A DNA stretch of 64,000 bases from Bin5 sp965220715 (GCA_965220715.1 OZ244843.1:2976001-3040000); one strand, 5' to 3'. Positions 47,768 through 56,269 are shown, counted from the stretch's first letter. Translations and numbers: made by a program. Notes: generated by a model from the sequence alone, not told the origin.

Positions 47768-47900
47768 TACCAGATGTCTCCGGAGGTGATATGGTCGAAA
47801 GATGACAGGGTCGCTCTCCCTCGCTCAACTCGGCGGGGGATGTTGCGAATGCGGAGTACGAGTCAGCGCTTCGCCTAAGGTCACTAAGGCCGTCATCCAT
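47751..47900 (-). CDS. Small ORF, 49 aa, with near-perfect Shine-Dalgarno, overlapping the leuA start
   Basis: Between ilvC and leuA, the ATG at 47898-47900 follows AAAGGAGGTGATGAGC, an almost full complement of the 16S rRNA 3' end. The ORF reads MDDGLSDLRRSADSYSAF, then FATSPAELSEGE, and ends at 47751, 17 nt inside leuA in another frame. It is not rich in Leu/Val/Ile, so it is not an amino-acid-sensing leader. It may be a translated small protein, or a device that carries ribosomes to the weaker leuA start (translational coupling). The leuA site itself (GGAG, 11-nt spacing) is poor. No homologue is recognised. Confidence 0.5.
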   Translation of the reverse strand: MDDGLSDLRRSADSYSAFATSPAELSEGERPCHLSTISPPETSGNDQHN

Positions 47901-47945
47901 GCTCATCACCTCCTTTCCGGATACGCTAGACCTGGTGCCAAACGC

Positions 47946-48947
47946 CTAGACTTCCTTGGCGTCCAGGAAGGTCATCATCCTGCGCAGTTCCTTGCCCACA
48001 TTTTCCAACTGCTGGTTCTGTTCGTTCCGGCGCCTCTCGTAGTAGACTTTGCCGCCGCCGTGATACTCGTCCATCCACTCTTCGGCAAAAGAGCCCGACT
48101 GAATGTCGGCCAAAATCTTCCTCATTGACTCTTTTGTTTCGTCGGTAATCACGCTCTGGCCGCTCTTGTAGTCGCCCCATTCGGCGGTATCACTAATGCT
48201 GTAGCGCATGTAGGTCAGCCCACCCTGATACATCAGATCCACGATCAGCTTGAGCTCGTGCAGGCATTCGAAGTAGGCAATCTCCGGCTGGTAGCCAGCA
48301 TCGACCAGGATCTCGAAACCGGCCTTGACCAGTTCGCTGACACCGCCGCACAGGACAGTCTGCTCGCCAAACAGGTCGGTTTCGGTCTCCTCGGCAAAGG
48401 TTGTCTGCAACACGCCGGCGCGTGCCGAGCCGATCGCCTTGGCATAGGCAAGCGCGTTGGCCAGGGCGTTGCCCGAGGCGTCCTGGTGGATGGCGACCAG
48501 AGCGGGTACGCCCGACCCTTCGATAAAGACCTCGCGCACGCGGTGGCCGGGGGCCTTCGGCGCTACCATCGACACATCCACATCTTTCGGCGCAACGATG
48601 AAGCCGTAGCGCACATTGAACCCATGCGCGAACATCAGCGTGTTGCCTGGCTCCAGGTTGGGCTGGATCTGCTCCTCATATACCCTGCCCTGGATCGGGT
48701 CGGGAATCACGACCATTATGAAGTCCGCTTCGCGTGCGGCCTCGGCCACGCTCACCACTCGCAGACCTTCAGCTTCGGCTTTGGCCTTGCTGCGGCTGCC
48801 TTCGTGCAGCCCGATGCGGACGTCCTGGCCGCTGTCCTTCATATTCAGCGCGTGGGCATGGCCCTGGCTGCCGTAGCCGATGACTGCGATCTTCTTGCCT
48901 TTCAGCTGCGCAAGGTCGGCGTCATTCTCATAGTAAATTGTTGCCAC
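47946..48947 (-). CDS. ilvC: Ketol-acid reductoisomerase (class I)
   Basis: IlvC isomerises and reduces acetolactate or acetohydroxybutyrate to the dihydroxy acid with NAD(P)H and Mg2+. It is 333 aa, the short class I length. The GTG at 48945-48947 is preceded by GGAGGGG. The Rossmann motif VIGYGSQGHAHALN (~23), cofactor loop GLHEGSRSKAKA (~46), VAPKAPGHRVREVF (~127) and metal-binding Glu/Asp motifs (DLFGEQTVLCGG ~190, ECLHELKLIVDLMYQGG ~226) are all present. It lies after ilvN with a ~150-nt gap and before leuA. Confidence 0.97.
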   Translation of the reverse strand: MATIYYENDADLAQLKGKKIAVIGYGSQGHAHALNMKDSGQDVRIGLHEGSRSKAKAEAEGLRVVSVAEAAREADFIMVVIPDPIQGRVYEEQIQPNLEPGNTLMFAHGFNVRYGFIVAPKDVDVSMVAPKAPGHRVREVFIEGSGVPALVAIHQDASGNALANALAYAKAIGSARAGVLQTTFAEETETDLFGEQTVLCGGVSELVKAGFEILVDAGYQPEIAYFECLHELKLIVDLMYQGGLTYMRYSISDTAEWGDYKSGQSVITDETKESMRKILADIQSGSFAEEWMDEYHGGGKVYYERRRNEQNQQLENVGKELRRMMTFLDAKEV

Positions 48948-49094
48948 AGTCCCCTCCGAGAAATTTGTTTCCTGGTAATGATTGCCCTATTGGTGGTACG
49001 CTGTCGCTCCGCTTGCCTTCGTGAAGATCTGTGTCCTTCTGTCACCGGGCCCGCGCAAGCCACAGTCTTGTAACTTATTACTCGATCTCGTCGT

Positions 49095-49655
49095 CTACTC
49101 CTGGTCATCGTGCCCGCTGCCGTTGAGGCTCGCGGCGGCATTGAATATCGAGGTAGACGGTTTCTTCCTCTTCGGCCGCTCGTCACCGCGGCAGAGGGCA
49201 ACGCGACCTGTGCGTACCATTTCTTCAATGCCGAAGGGACGCATCAGATCAATGAGAGAATCAACCTTGTCTTCGGTGCCAACTGCCTGCACCACAAGGT
49301 TTTCCGCGTTGACATCTACGATTTGCGCCCGGTAGATCTCAGCGAACTGCATGATCTCCCCTCGAGTTTCCGGTGTCGTACGAACACGAATCAACGCCAG
49401 TTCACGCAGGATGGCCAGCCGGTTCGTTATATCGTCAACCGCGGTTACGTCCACGACCTTTCGCAGTTGCTTGACCACCTGGTCGGCCACGCGCTCGTCG
49501 CCATCAACCACGAATGTCATGCGGCTGATGCCGGGCGTCTCGCTGTGGCTGACCTGGAGGCTGTCGATGTTGAAGTTGCGCCGGCGCAACATGCCGGACA
49601 CCCGATTCAGCACTCCGGGTTTATCTCGCATCCAGGCGACAAGAGTGTATTGCAT
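49095..49655 (-). CDS. ilvN: Acetolactate synthase regulatory (small) subunit
   Basis: The regulatory subunit of acetohydroxyacid synthase binds valine for feedback control. It is 186 aa. The N-terminal ACT domain (TLVAWMRDKPGVLNRVSGMLRR, then FNIDSLQVSHSE) and second ACT-like domain (ELALIRVRTTPETRGEIM, VQAVGTEDKVDSLI) are complete. A ~25-residue Lys/Arg- and Ser-rich tail (RPKRKKPSTS ...) is longer than usual. It starts ~92 nt after the ilvB stop. In the cell it acts with IlvB in the cytoplasm. Confidence 0.96.
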   Translation of the reverse strand: MQYTLVAWMRDKPGVLNRVSGMLRRRNFNIDSLQVSHSETPGISRMTFVVDGDERVADQVVKQLRKVVDVTAVDDITNRLAILRELALIRVRTTPETRGEIMQFAEIYRAQIVDVNAENLVVQAVGTEDKVDSLIDLMRPFGIEEMVRTGRVALCRGDERPKRKKPSTSIFNAAASLNGSGHDDQE

Positions 49656-49747
49656 TGGTCTCCCCTGTGGCGTTTCACTTTCTCAGCTTCCAAATGTGTC
49701 TGCAGATCGGGCCACTATGGGCCGCCAGCGATGGCCCAAAAACAGAC

Positions 49748-51538
49748 TCACCAACTTGGCTTGACTCCGCTGTATCCTTGCACCATGCCGGGCTTTGGCC
49801 GCCGGATCAGTTCGTCTACGGCTGCGCCGGGGGCCACCATTGGATAAACGTTCACCTCTTCCTTGACCTGGAAGTCGACCAGGAACGGCCCCTCGGTCGC
49901 GTGCGCCAGCTCGAGGACCGGCACGACTTCGCTCGGGTGGCGCACCACCGCGGCGGGGATACCGTAGGCATCAGCCAGCTTAACGTAGTCGGGCGAGAGA
50001 ATCGGCGTGCCTACGTAGCGCTTATCGTAAAAGATTTGTTGCCACTGGCGCACCATCCCCAAAAATCCGTTGTTGATAATGGCGATTTTTACCGGCAGTT
50101 TTTCCTGCTGGATTGTGGCCAACTCTTGCAATGTCATCTGGAAGCCGCCGTCACCGGCAACGCACCACACTAATGCTTGCGGGTCGGACATCTGCGCGCC
50201 GAGCGCGGCCGGCAGCGCGTATCCCATCGTGCCCAGTCCGCCGCTGGTGAGCAGCATTCCGGCTTGTTCGTGGATATAATACTGGCTTTCCCACATCTGA
50301 TGCTGGCCCACGTCGGTGACAACAATCACGCGCTTGTCTGTCTGTTCCGTGGCATGCCAGAGCTGTCGAATCACAAAAGGCGGAATCAACTCTTCGACCT
50401 CGTACTGGATGATGTCGGCCTCATCCGTTTCAGAACGCCACTCGTTCAACGTTTCAATCCAGTCCTGGTGGCGCCGTTCCTTGACTAGTGGCAAATAGGC
50501 CGGAAGCGTTTCGGCGAGATCGCCTACCACGGCAACGTCGGGAACGATGTTTTTGCCGACTTCTGCCTTGTCAAGTTCAAAGTGAAGGACTTTGGCATTG
50601 GCGGCAAAGCGATCCAGCCGCCCGGTTATGCGGTCGTCGAAGCGCATGCCCATCGCAATCAGGACATCGCAGCCCTGGATCGCCCGGTTTGCAAATGCCT
50701 CCCCGTGCATGCCCCCCATCCCCAGACTCAACGGGTGCGTTTCTGGGATGTTGCCTGTGCCCAGGAGTGTTGTGACCACAGGGATACCGGCCTTCTCGAC
50801 CAGTTGCAATAATTCTTCACTTGTATTCGAGAGGTGAACACCGTGACCGGCGAGGATCAGCGGGCGATCGGCCTCGTTGAGCAGGTTTGCCGCCGCCTGC
50901 ACCGCCTCGGGACTGTATTCGGGCCACGGTTCGAAGCCGGGAAGATTGATTTCGAAATCATAGCGAAAAGTGCCAATCGCATTTTGCACATCCTTGCAGA
51001 TGTCGACCAGCACTACTCCCGGCCGGCCTTCGCGGGCAATGTAGAAAGCCTCCTTCATCACCAGGGGCAAATCGGCTATGTCGGTCACCAGATAGTTGTG
51101 TTTGCACACTGGCTGGGTGACGCCTACGACGTCCGATTCCTGGAACGCGTCGGTCCCTAGCAGATTGGTAGGGACCTGGCCGGTAATAGCGACAACGGGC
51201 ACGCTGTCCATCTGTGCTGTCGCCAGCCCAGTGACAAGATTGGTCGCCCCTGGCCCACTGGTGACAACGCACACGCCGACCTGGCCCGTGGCCCTGGCAA
51301 AACCGTCGGCCATGTGGGCGGCGCACTGTTCGTGGCGCACGAGCACGTGGTGGATGCGGCCGTCCGCTTCGTACTCGGCTAAGGCGTCATAAGCCGGCAG
51401 AATCGCTCCGCCCGGGTGGCCAAAGACTACGTTTACTCCCTCTCGCAGCAGGGATTCCCAGATCATTTGCGACCCGCTTTTTTGCTGGGGGCCCAAATCG
51501 TATCCGCTATTTTCCGGTTCTCTCTTGGCTAGTGCCAT
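49748..51538 (-). CDS. ilvB: Acetolactate synthase catalytic (large) subunit
   Basis: IlvB condenses two pyruvates, or pyruvate and 2-oxobutyrate, using thiamine diphosphate, FAD and Mg2+. It is 596 aa. Motifs: N-terminal EGVNVVFGHPGGAILPAYD with catalytic Glu at HEQCAAHMADGFARATG (~72), central FAD-binding region, and ThDP motif GDGGFQMTLQELATI ... NNGFLGMVRQWQ (~440-475). The ATG at 51536-51538 follows GGAGGAGATGG. It is the first gene of ilvBNC-leuA, about 180 nt downstream of a Leu/Val/Ile-rich leader peptide and 138 nt after an intrinsic terminator, so expression is probably controlled by transcription attenuation. Confidence 0.97.
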   Translation of the reverse strand: MALAKREPENSGYDLGPQQKSGSQMIWESLLREGVNVVFGHPGGAILPAYDALAEYEADGRIHHVLVRHEQCAAHMADGFARATGQVGVCVVTSGPGATNLVTGLATAQMDSVPVVAITGQVPTNLLGTDAFQESDVVGVTQPVCKHNYLVTDIADLPLVMKEAFYIAREGRPGVVLVDICKDVQNAIGTFRYDFEINLPGFEPWPEYSPEAVQAAANLLNEADRPLILAGHGVHLSNTSEELLQLVEKAGIPVVTTLLGTGNIPETHPLSLGMGGMHGEAFANRAIQGCDVLIAMGMRFDDRITGRLDRFAANAKVLHFELDKAEVGKNIVPDVAVVGDLAETLPAYLPLVKERRHQDWIETLNEWRSETDEADIIQYEVEELIPPFVIRQLWHATEQTDKRVIVVTDVGQHQMWESQYYIHEQAGMLLTSGGLGTMGYALPAALGAQMSDPQALVWCVAGDGGFQMTLQELATIQQEKLPVKIAIINNGFLGMVRQWQQIFYDKRYVGTPILSPDYVKLADAYGIPAAVVRHPSEVVPVLELAHATEGPFLVDFQVKEEVNVYPMVAPGAAVDELIRRPKPGMVQGYSGVKPSW

Positions 51539-51675
51539 CCATCTCCTCCTGCAAGCTGGCTCAAAAGCTGGTAGGATCGTCTTTCAGACTCCGTTGATCG
51601 GTCGTCGCCGGTCCAGCCAATATACTCTTAAGATGCTTAACAACCCGTTGTTGTTCCCGATTACGTGAAATTTCC

Positions 51676-51707
51676 TAAAGAAAAACCCTTCCCGGTTGGG
51701 GAAGGGT
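51676..51707 (-). terminator. Attenuator (intrinsic terminator) upstream of ilvB
   Basis: ACCCTTCCC (51685-51693) pairs perfectly with GGGAAGGGT (51699-51707) over a 5-nt loop, followed on the minus strand by TTTTTCTTT. It lies between the leader peptide and ilvB, so it must be read through for operon expression. Confidence 0.85.
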
Positions 51708-51724
51708 CTCCACTGACCTGAGCG

Positions 51725-51748
51725 AGAAGTCCAACCTACTGGACTTCT
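51725..51748 (-). promoter_or_regulatory. Leader hairpin at the leader-peptide stop codon
   Basis: AGAAGTCCA (51725-51733) pairs with TGGACTTCT (51740-51748), 9 bp with a 6-nt loop, and contains the leader peptide stop. A ribosome at the stop would block it, a feature used in attenuation switching. Confidence 0.6.
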
Positions 51749-51858
51749 GTGCCTTCGCCAACCGCAAACGGCTCGTAGCCGCTTACAAGAAGGGCTACGA
51801 GGCCGAGAATAAGGACTAGAGGGCTAAGAAGTAGGTCTGTCAGAAAGAAACCGTTCAT
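51736..51858 (-). CDS. Leader peptide of the ilv-leu operon (attenuation)
   Basis: A 40-codon ORF from the ATG at 51856-51858 to TAG at 51736. It begins MNGFFLTDLLLSPLVLILGL and continues VALLVSGYEPFAVGEGTEVQ. Residues 9-25 contain nine Leu, three Val and one Ile among seventeen codons. Such a run of the pathway's end-product codons, followed by hairpins and a U-tract terminator, is the hallmark of ribosome-mediated attenuation (as in IlvL/LeuL). When charged Leu/Val/Ile tRNA is scarce the ribosome should stall in this run and favour antitermination. The Shine-Dalgarno is weak (ACGAAAA). A transmembrane micropeptide is the alternative, but the context argues for a leader. Confidence 0.85.
   Translation of the reverse strand: MNGFFLTDLLLSPLVLILGLVALLVSGYEPFAVGEGTEVQ
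51772..51801 (-). promoter_or_regulatory. Leader hairpin within the leader peptide
   Basis: CTCGTAGCC (51772-51780) pairs with GGCTACGAG (51793-51801), 9 bp with a 12-nt loop, inside the leader ORF just after the Leu/Val run. Its loop has AAGAAGG-type sequence complementary to part of the terminator stem, so mutually exclusive pairing is possible. Confidence 0.55.
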
Positions 51859-51908
51859 TTTTCGTATAGAAGGTAATAGAATCGATGACTGCTTTCAAAC
51901 TTCACACT

Positions 51909-51936
51909 ATTATATGCACAATTGTGATATGTGCAA
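51909..51936 (-). promoter_or_regulatory. Promoter of the ilvBNC-leuA operon with overlapping inverted repeat
   Basis: On the minus strand TTGCAC (51931-51936), a 16-nt spacer and TATAAT (51909-51914), giving a start ~44 nt before the leader ATG. The inverted repeat TGCACA...TGTGCA spans 51915-51935 and could be an operator. Confidence 0.7.
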
Positions 51937-52192
51937 CTCCGCATTACTGCAATATGCACAAAGGCGCAAAACGCTTCCAACCCCTTTTCTGTTCCGGAAT
52001 GTATCAGGATCAACAGTAACGCTTATGCCCAGAAAGCGCACGTCAGCAAGCGTGTGCATCGCCAGACGGTGAAGGGCTCCATCTAGCGCAGTACCTGGGT
52101 GTCGTTGGCCGGCCCGACAGCGGCCTGTCAGAAAGAGTCCCTTACCCAATAACTGCCCGACTGCGTTTATTGAGGCACAAGTCGAGCGCATG

Positions 52193-52201
52193 TGCTATAA
52201 T
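52193..52201 (+). promoter_or_regulatory. Extended -10 promoter upstream of the coiled-coil nuclease-like gene
   Basis: TGC-TATAAT at 52193-52201 is an extended -10 with a weak -35 (TTGAGG at 52170-52175), about 48 nt before the ATG at 52249. Confidence 0.45.
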
Positions 52202-52248
52202 CGCATCATTACACGGTCTGCCTGGGATTTGTGAGGAGAAAAACCTGT

Positions 52249-52971
52249 ATGGCGAATCGCACTCTCATGCTGGAGCAACTTGCCAGTGTCTTCGAAGAAG
52301 AGCAGGCGCAGGTTCTGGCGGAAGTAATCTACGATTCCTACAACAATCTTGTACGACGTGAAGACTTCAGTGATCTCAAAGCGATAGTTCGGGAAATTGC
52401 TGAGACGCAACAGCGCACGGATCAGCATCTGGTGGATTTGGCAGCGGCGCAACAACGGACGGAGCAGCGCGTAGAAGAATTGGCGGGGGCGCAACAGCGC
52501 ACTGAGCAGCGCGTAGAAGAATTGGCGGGGGCGCAACAGCGCACTGAAGGTGCAGTCCAACAGCTTGCCCGAGAGGTGGGCGGACTGAGCAATCGGATTG
52601 GCGGCGACCTGGAGGATGTGGCCGCAATCGTGGTTGAGGATGCGCTGGAACGTGAGCTGGGCTGGCAGGTCGACGAGCTGAGCCGTGTGTGGCAAACGAG
52701 GGACGGGGTAGACGAAGAGATCGATATCTTTGGCAATGCGCATGACCCTTCCCGACCGGACACATCTCTTTGGATTGTGGGAGAGGTTAAGTTCAATCTG
52801 ACGCTGCGGGATGTCGAGCGGTTTTCCAAGGTATTGGAGCGTGCCGCCGCGCACCTGGACGGCGAAATCGTTCCGGTATGTTTCTGTTACAGGATTCGCC
52901 CAGTAGTGCAGGAGAAGGTGCTCGAAGAAGGATATCGGCTTGTTCTCTCCAGCGGACGGATGCCAAAGTGA
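52249..52971 (+). CDS. Coiled-coil protein with PD-(D/E)XK nuclease-like C-terminal domain
   Basis: The product is 240 aa from the ATG at 52249 (GAGGAG, 10 nt). Residues ~40-110 form a coiled coil with 14-residue repeats (AQQRTEQRVEELAG), encoded by a 42-bp tandem DNA repeat (units at 52447, 52489, 52531). The C-terminal ~110 residues have IVVEDALERELGW, VDEEIDIFG and LWIVGEVKFNL, the D-x(n)-E-V-K arrangement of the PD-(D/E)XK fold. This layout (helical N-terminus plus nuclease-like domain) matches the DUF3782-type proteins common in Cyanobacteria and Chloroflexota. Activity is unproven. It stands alone with its own promoter, divergent from ilvBNC-leuA and convergent with the sulfatase gene (ends 17 bp apart). 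Confidence 0.7.
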   Translation: MANRTLMLEQLASVFEEEQAQVLAEVIYDSYNNLVRREDFSDLKAIVREIAETQQRTDQHLVDLAAAQQRTEQRVEELAGAQQRTEQRVEELAGAQQRTEGAVQQLAREVGGLSNRIGGDLEDVAAIVVEDALERELGWQVDELSRVWQTRDGVDEEIDIFGNAHDPSRPDTSLWIVGEVKFNLTLRDVERFSKVLERAAAHLDGEIVPVCFCYRIRPVVQEKVLEEGYRLVLSSGRMPK

Positions 52972-52987
52972 GATTCTGGGGATGCAG

Positions 52988-54340
52988 TCAGATTTTCGCC
53001 CTGCGAACAGGGTCCCCAACTTCCTTTTGCCAGCGTGCCAGTTCCTCTTCTAACCGTTGCCGTTCTGAAGCTGCCCCCTCATCCTCTGAAAGATCGTTTA
53101 GCTCCCACTGGTCGGACGCGATGTGGAAGAGTTGCGTACGGTCGCAGCCCTGGTCTCCGTCACGGTGGTAGGTGATCAGTTTCCACTCCTGATCCCGCGT
53201 CATCCGCTGAACATGCTTGTAGACCGAATGCACGTATGGCCTGGTAGCCGCGGCAGTCCCCTTCATCAGCGGCACAAGACTTAAAGCATCGACCCCTGTG
53301 GGAACCTCGAGACCCGCTAGATCACATAGAGTCGGGTACACATCGTAAGTATGGGTAAGTGCGTCCACGCGCTTGCCGCTGGGCACGCCCGGCCCGCGTA
53401 CAATCAGCGGAACCCGCACACTGTGATCGTACAGATTCTGCTTGCCCAGCAGGCCGTGCTGGCCGACCGACAGGCCGTGATCGGCGGTATAGACGACAAT
53501 CGTATTTTCCGCCAGGCCCTTGCGCGCCAGCGCGGCCAGAATGTCGCCGATCTTTTCATCCATATCCGAAATCATGCCGAAATACTCGGCAATATGGCGG
53601 CGCGTGTCCTCCGGCGTGCGTGGGAAGTCGGCCAGCTTTTCATCGCGCACCGACATCTCGCCGTTGTCAAATGGATGGATCCCCGCGAAGTTGGCCGGTA
53701 GTGGCATTGCTTCGGGGCTGTAGGCGTCGGCCCAGTCTGGCGGCGGCGTGCGGGGGTCGTGGGGTGCGGTGAAGGCACAGTAGAGAAAGAACGGGCGGCT
53801 ACCGTCTTGCCTCTCTATAAAGCGAATGGCGGAATCACCGAACAGATCTGTCGAAAACTGATCGCCGATGCGCTGCCTGCCGCTTTCGTATGTGCCGGTC
53901 GGATCATGGTCCTGCACTTTTACCTTGAAATGGCTGTCCATGCCGCCGAAGAAAACGTTTTCTGCTTCACCAAAGGAGCGGGCGAAGCTGGCGGCGTCGT
54001 TGTGCCATTTCCCGGTGGCGAAGGTAGAGTATCCGTTCTGGCGGAAAAGCTCTGCAAGGAAGGTGTGGCCCGGATCCAGTGTTCTTATCGCCTCGTGGAC
54101 GTTCATATCGTTGCTAAGCGAGGCACGGAAGACATGTGCACCGGTGTGAATGCAGGCCCGCGTCGGCATACAGACGGCGCCGCTCAGACCCCCCATGTGG
54201 CAGTTCTGGCGGAATGACGTCCCCTCGGAGAAAAGTTGGTCCAGTGCTGGCGTCCGTACGGTGGGATCGCCGAAAGCACCGATAGCCGAGGCGCGGTGGT
54301 CGTCGGCAATGAGGAAAAGTACGTTGGGCTGCCTTGACAT
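52988..54340 (-). CDS. Type I sulfatase (arylsulfatase family)
   Basis: Sulfatases hydrolyse sulfate esters using a formylglycine made from Cys in C-x-P-x-R. Here the motif is VCMPTRACIHTG (~55-67), a Cys-type site needing the aerobic FGE maturase. The N-terminal metal ligands are in LFLIADDHRAS (DD at ~13), and HGLSVGQHGLLGKQNLYDHSVRVPL supplies further ligands (~275-300). It is 450 aa, normal. There is no clear signal peptide, so it is probably cytoplasmic or exported by another route. The substrate could be sulfated polysaccharide or small sulfate esters. It lies beside the ABC exporter pair but with a >100-nt gap. Confidence 0.93.
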   Translation of the reverse strand: MSRQPNVLFLIADDHRASAIGAFGDPTVRTPALDQLFSEGTSFRQNCHMGGLSGAVCMPTRACIHTGAHVFRASLSNDMNVHEAIRTLDPGHTFLAELFRQNGYSTFATGKWHNDAASFARSFGEAENVFFGGMDSHFKVKVQDHDPTGTYESGRQRIGDQFSTDLFGDSAIRFIERQDGSRPFFLYCAFTAPHDPRTPPPDWADAYSPEAMPLPANFAGIHPFDNGEMSVRDEKLADFPRTPEDTRRHIAEYFGMISDMDEKIGDILAALARKGLAENTIVVYTADHGLSVGQHGLLGKQNLYDHSVRVPLIVRGPGVPSGKRVDALTHTYDVYPTLCDLAGLEVPTGVDALSLVPLMKGTAAATRPYVHSVYKHVQRMTRDQEWKLITYHRDGDQGCDRTQLFHIASDQWELNDLSEDEGAASERQRLEEELARWQKEVGDPVRRAKI

Positions 54341-54448
54341 TTCCTGGCGCTCCTATGGGAAAAATGGTGAGTTCGAACTGAGAAGGGGTTCTAAACTGCC
54401 CGGGCCGCGCCTGGCACATTGGTGGGCCCGGGCGGCCATTTGCAGCGG

Positions 54449-56269
54449 TTACTGCTGCTCCATAAACTGCCGCCGGTACAGGGTGGCGTAGATTCCTCCC
54501 TCCTCCAGCAGTTCGTCGTGGGTTCCCTTGCTTACTATTTGCCCGTCCTGCATTGCGCATATCTGGTCGGCCTTGCGAATCGTGCTCAGACGGTGGGCTA
54601 TTACAATCGCAGTGCGTTGGCTTAGCAGCCGATCGAGCGCCTCCTGTATTAGGGCTTCGGTGGCAGTATCGACGCTGGCGGTGGCTTCATCCAGAATGAG
54701 AATCCGAGGGTCAGCGAGTACTGCTCTGGCAATGCAGATCAGCTGCCGCTGGCCCATTGACAGATTGGCCCCGCCTTCAAGAATCTCAGTTTCGTAGCCA
54801 TTTGTCAGATCCATGATAAATTCGTGGGCGTTGGCCTGCGTTGCCGCCTCCTCCACAGCGCTGGCTTCAATCTCCGGCAGGCCGAAGCGAATGTTATCGA
54901 GCACCGTCCCTGCAAACAGAAATGGTTCCTGCGACACAATGCCAGTCTGCCGGCGCAGCGACTGTTGCATTACCGTTCGCACATCGATATCGTCGATCAG
55001 CACGGTCCCATCGCTGACATCGTAAAATCGGGCTACCAGATTGGCGATCGTAGACTTACCCGCGCCCGTCGGCCCAACCAGCGCAACCGTTTGGCCGGTC
55101 TCGATCAACAGGTTTACGTCCCGCAATACCGGTACGTCGGCGCCATAGGAAAAGTTAACGCGGCGTAGTTCGATGCGCCCATTGATTGTCGGCATCTCAC
55201 TGCCGTCCGGGGGATCTGCCACATCCGGCCGCGTGTCCAGCAGTTCCAGCACGCGTTCCCCGCCGGCCATCGCCGACTGCAATGTCGTGTAAAGCTGGCT
55301 CAACTCCTGTACCGGCTGGAAAAACCGGGTGACGTAGGCAAGGAATGCCACCAGTACGCCAATCTCCAGAGTACCCATGGCCGCCGCCCGGCCGCCAAAC
55401 CAAAGCACAATGGCCGTCGCCAACACTGCCAAAAACTCGACCGTTGGCAGAAAGATAAGAGAGAGCGACATCGCATCCACGTTGGCGTTGCGATTGTCCT
55501 GGTTGGCAGCATCAAAGAGATTTCGCATCGCGACTTCCTGTGCGAACGCCTGGATCACCCGCATCCCGGTCAAGTGCTCCGCCAGTGTGCCGATAACGGC
55601 GGCCACACTCCGTCTCGTCTGCCGGAAGGCGGCCTTCGCGCGCCGCGAGAACAGGTAGGTAACCAGCAGCATCAACGGTATTGTGCTGAAAGTTAGCAGA
55701 GCCAGCGAGGGACTGAGGGCCAGCATGACGGCAATGATCCCTACCAGCACCAGCACATCGCCGATGAGCGTGATCAGGCCCTGCGACAACAGTTCGTTGA
55801 TCACCGCCACATCGCTGATGACCCGCGAGATTGTGACGCCAACGATGTGCCGGTTGTGATAACCCAACGACAGGGCCTGCAGGTGGCGCATGAGCTGACC
55901 GCGAAGGGTCGCCAACACCCTTTGCCCCACCCACGAGAGAAGAAAACGCTGGCCTGACGCTGCGCCAAAAAGCATCAGGAACATGACCGCCATGATTACG
56001 GAGATTCGGGCCAGCCCGCTCAGATCTTTGGCCGCGATATACTGGTCGATCGCCACCTTGAGCAGGAGAGGAATGCCAAGCGTCAAACCGGTGACAACGA
56101 GCATCAGGACAAAGGCGGCAAGCATCTTGGCCCGATGCGGCCGCAAGTAGGTCAAGAGCCGGCCCACAACCTGGCCATCGAATGCCTTCCCATCTGCCTC
56201 GTTTGCCATGCTGCGCAACAGGCTTTGCGGGCCGCCGCTGCGTCCTGCTGATCCAATTGAAATAGACAT
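54449..56269 (-). CDS. ABC transporter, fused TM and ATPase domains (heterodimer subunit)
   Basis: The product is 606 aa: an ABC type-1 exporter with six TM helices (~45-340) then an NBD. Walker A GPTGAGKST (~399), signature NLSMGQRQ (~500), Walker B ILILDEATAS (~520) with catalytic Glu, and switch His in VIAHRLSTI (~555). The signature is non-canonical (LSMGQ rather than LSGGQ). It is encoded 46 nt downstream of the second ABC gene on the same strand. The pair therefore resembles heterodimeric multidrug/lipid exporters (TM287/288, BmrCD) with one degenerate ATP site. The substrate is unknown. Confidence 0.93.
   Translation of the reverse strand: MSISIGSAGRSGGPQSLLRSMANEADGKAFDGQVVGRLLTYLRPHRAKMLAAFVLMLVVTGLTLGIPLLLKVAIDQYIAAKDLSGLARISVIMAVMFLMLFGAASGQRFLLSWVGQRVLATLRGQLMRHLQALSLGYHNRHIVGVTISRVISDVAVINELLSQGLITLIGDVLVLVGIIAVMLALSPSLALLTFSTIPLMLLVTYLFSRRAKAAFRQTRRSVAAVIGTLAEHLTGMRVIQAFAQEVAMRNLFDAANQDNRNANVDAMSLSLIFLPTVEFLAVLATAIVLWFGGRAAAMGTLEIGVLVAFLAYVTRFFQPVQELSQLYTTLQSAMAGGERVLELLDTRPDVADPPDGSEMPTINGRIELRRVNFSYGADVPVLRDVNLLIETGQTVALVGPTGAGKSTIANLVARFYDVSDGTVLIDDIDVRTVMQQSLRRQTGIVSQEPFLFAGTVLDNIRFGLPEIEASAVEEAATQANAHEFIMDLTNGYETEILEGGANLSMGQRQLICIARAVLADPRILILDEATASVDTATEALIQEALDRLLSQRTAIVIAHRLSTIRKADQICAMQDGQIVSKGTHDELLEEGGIYATLYRRQFMEQQ

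Noticed and set aside
47903..47920. Plus-strand atcacctccttt resembles the 3' end of 16S rRNA
   Set aside because: It is just the complement of a near-perfect Shine-Dalgarno of the small ORF at 47900. No other rRNA sequence is present.
52195..53019. Long minus-strand ORF opposite the coiled-coil nuclease-like gene
   Set aside because: It is a shadow frame; the plus strand has the promoter, ribosome site, coiled-coil heptads and nuclease motif.
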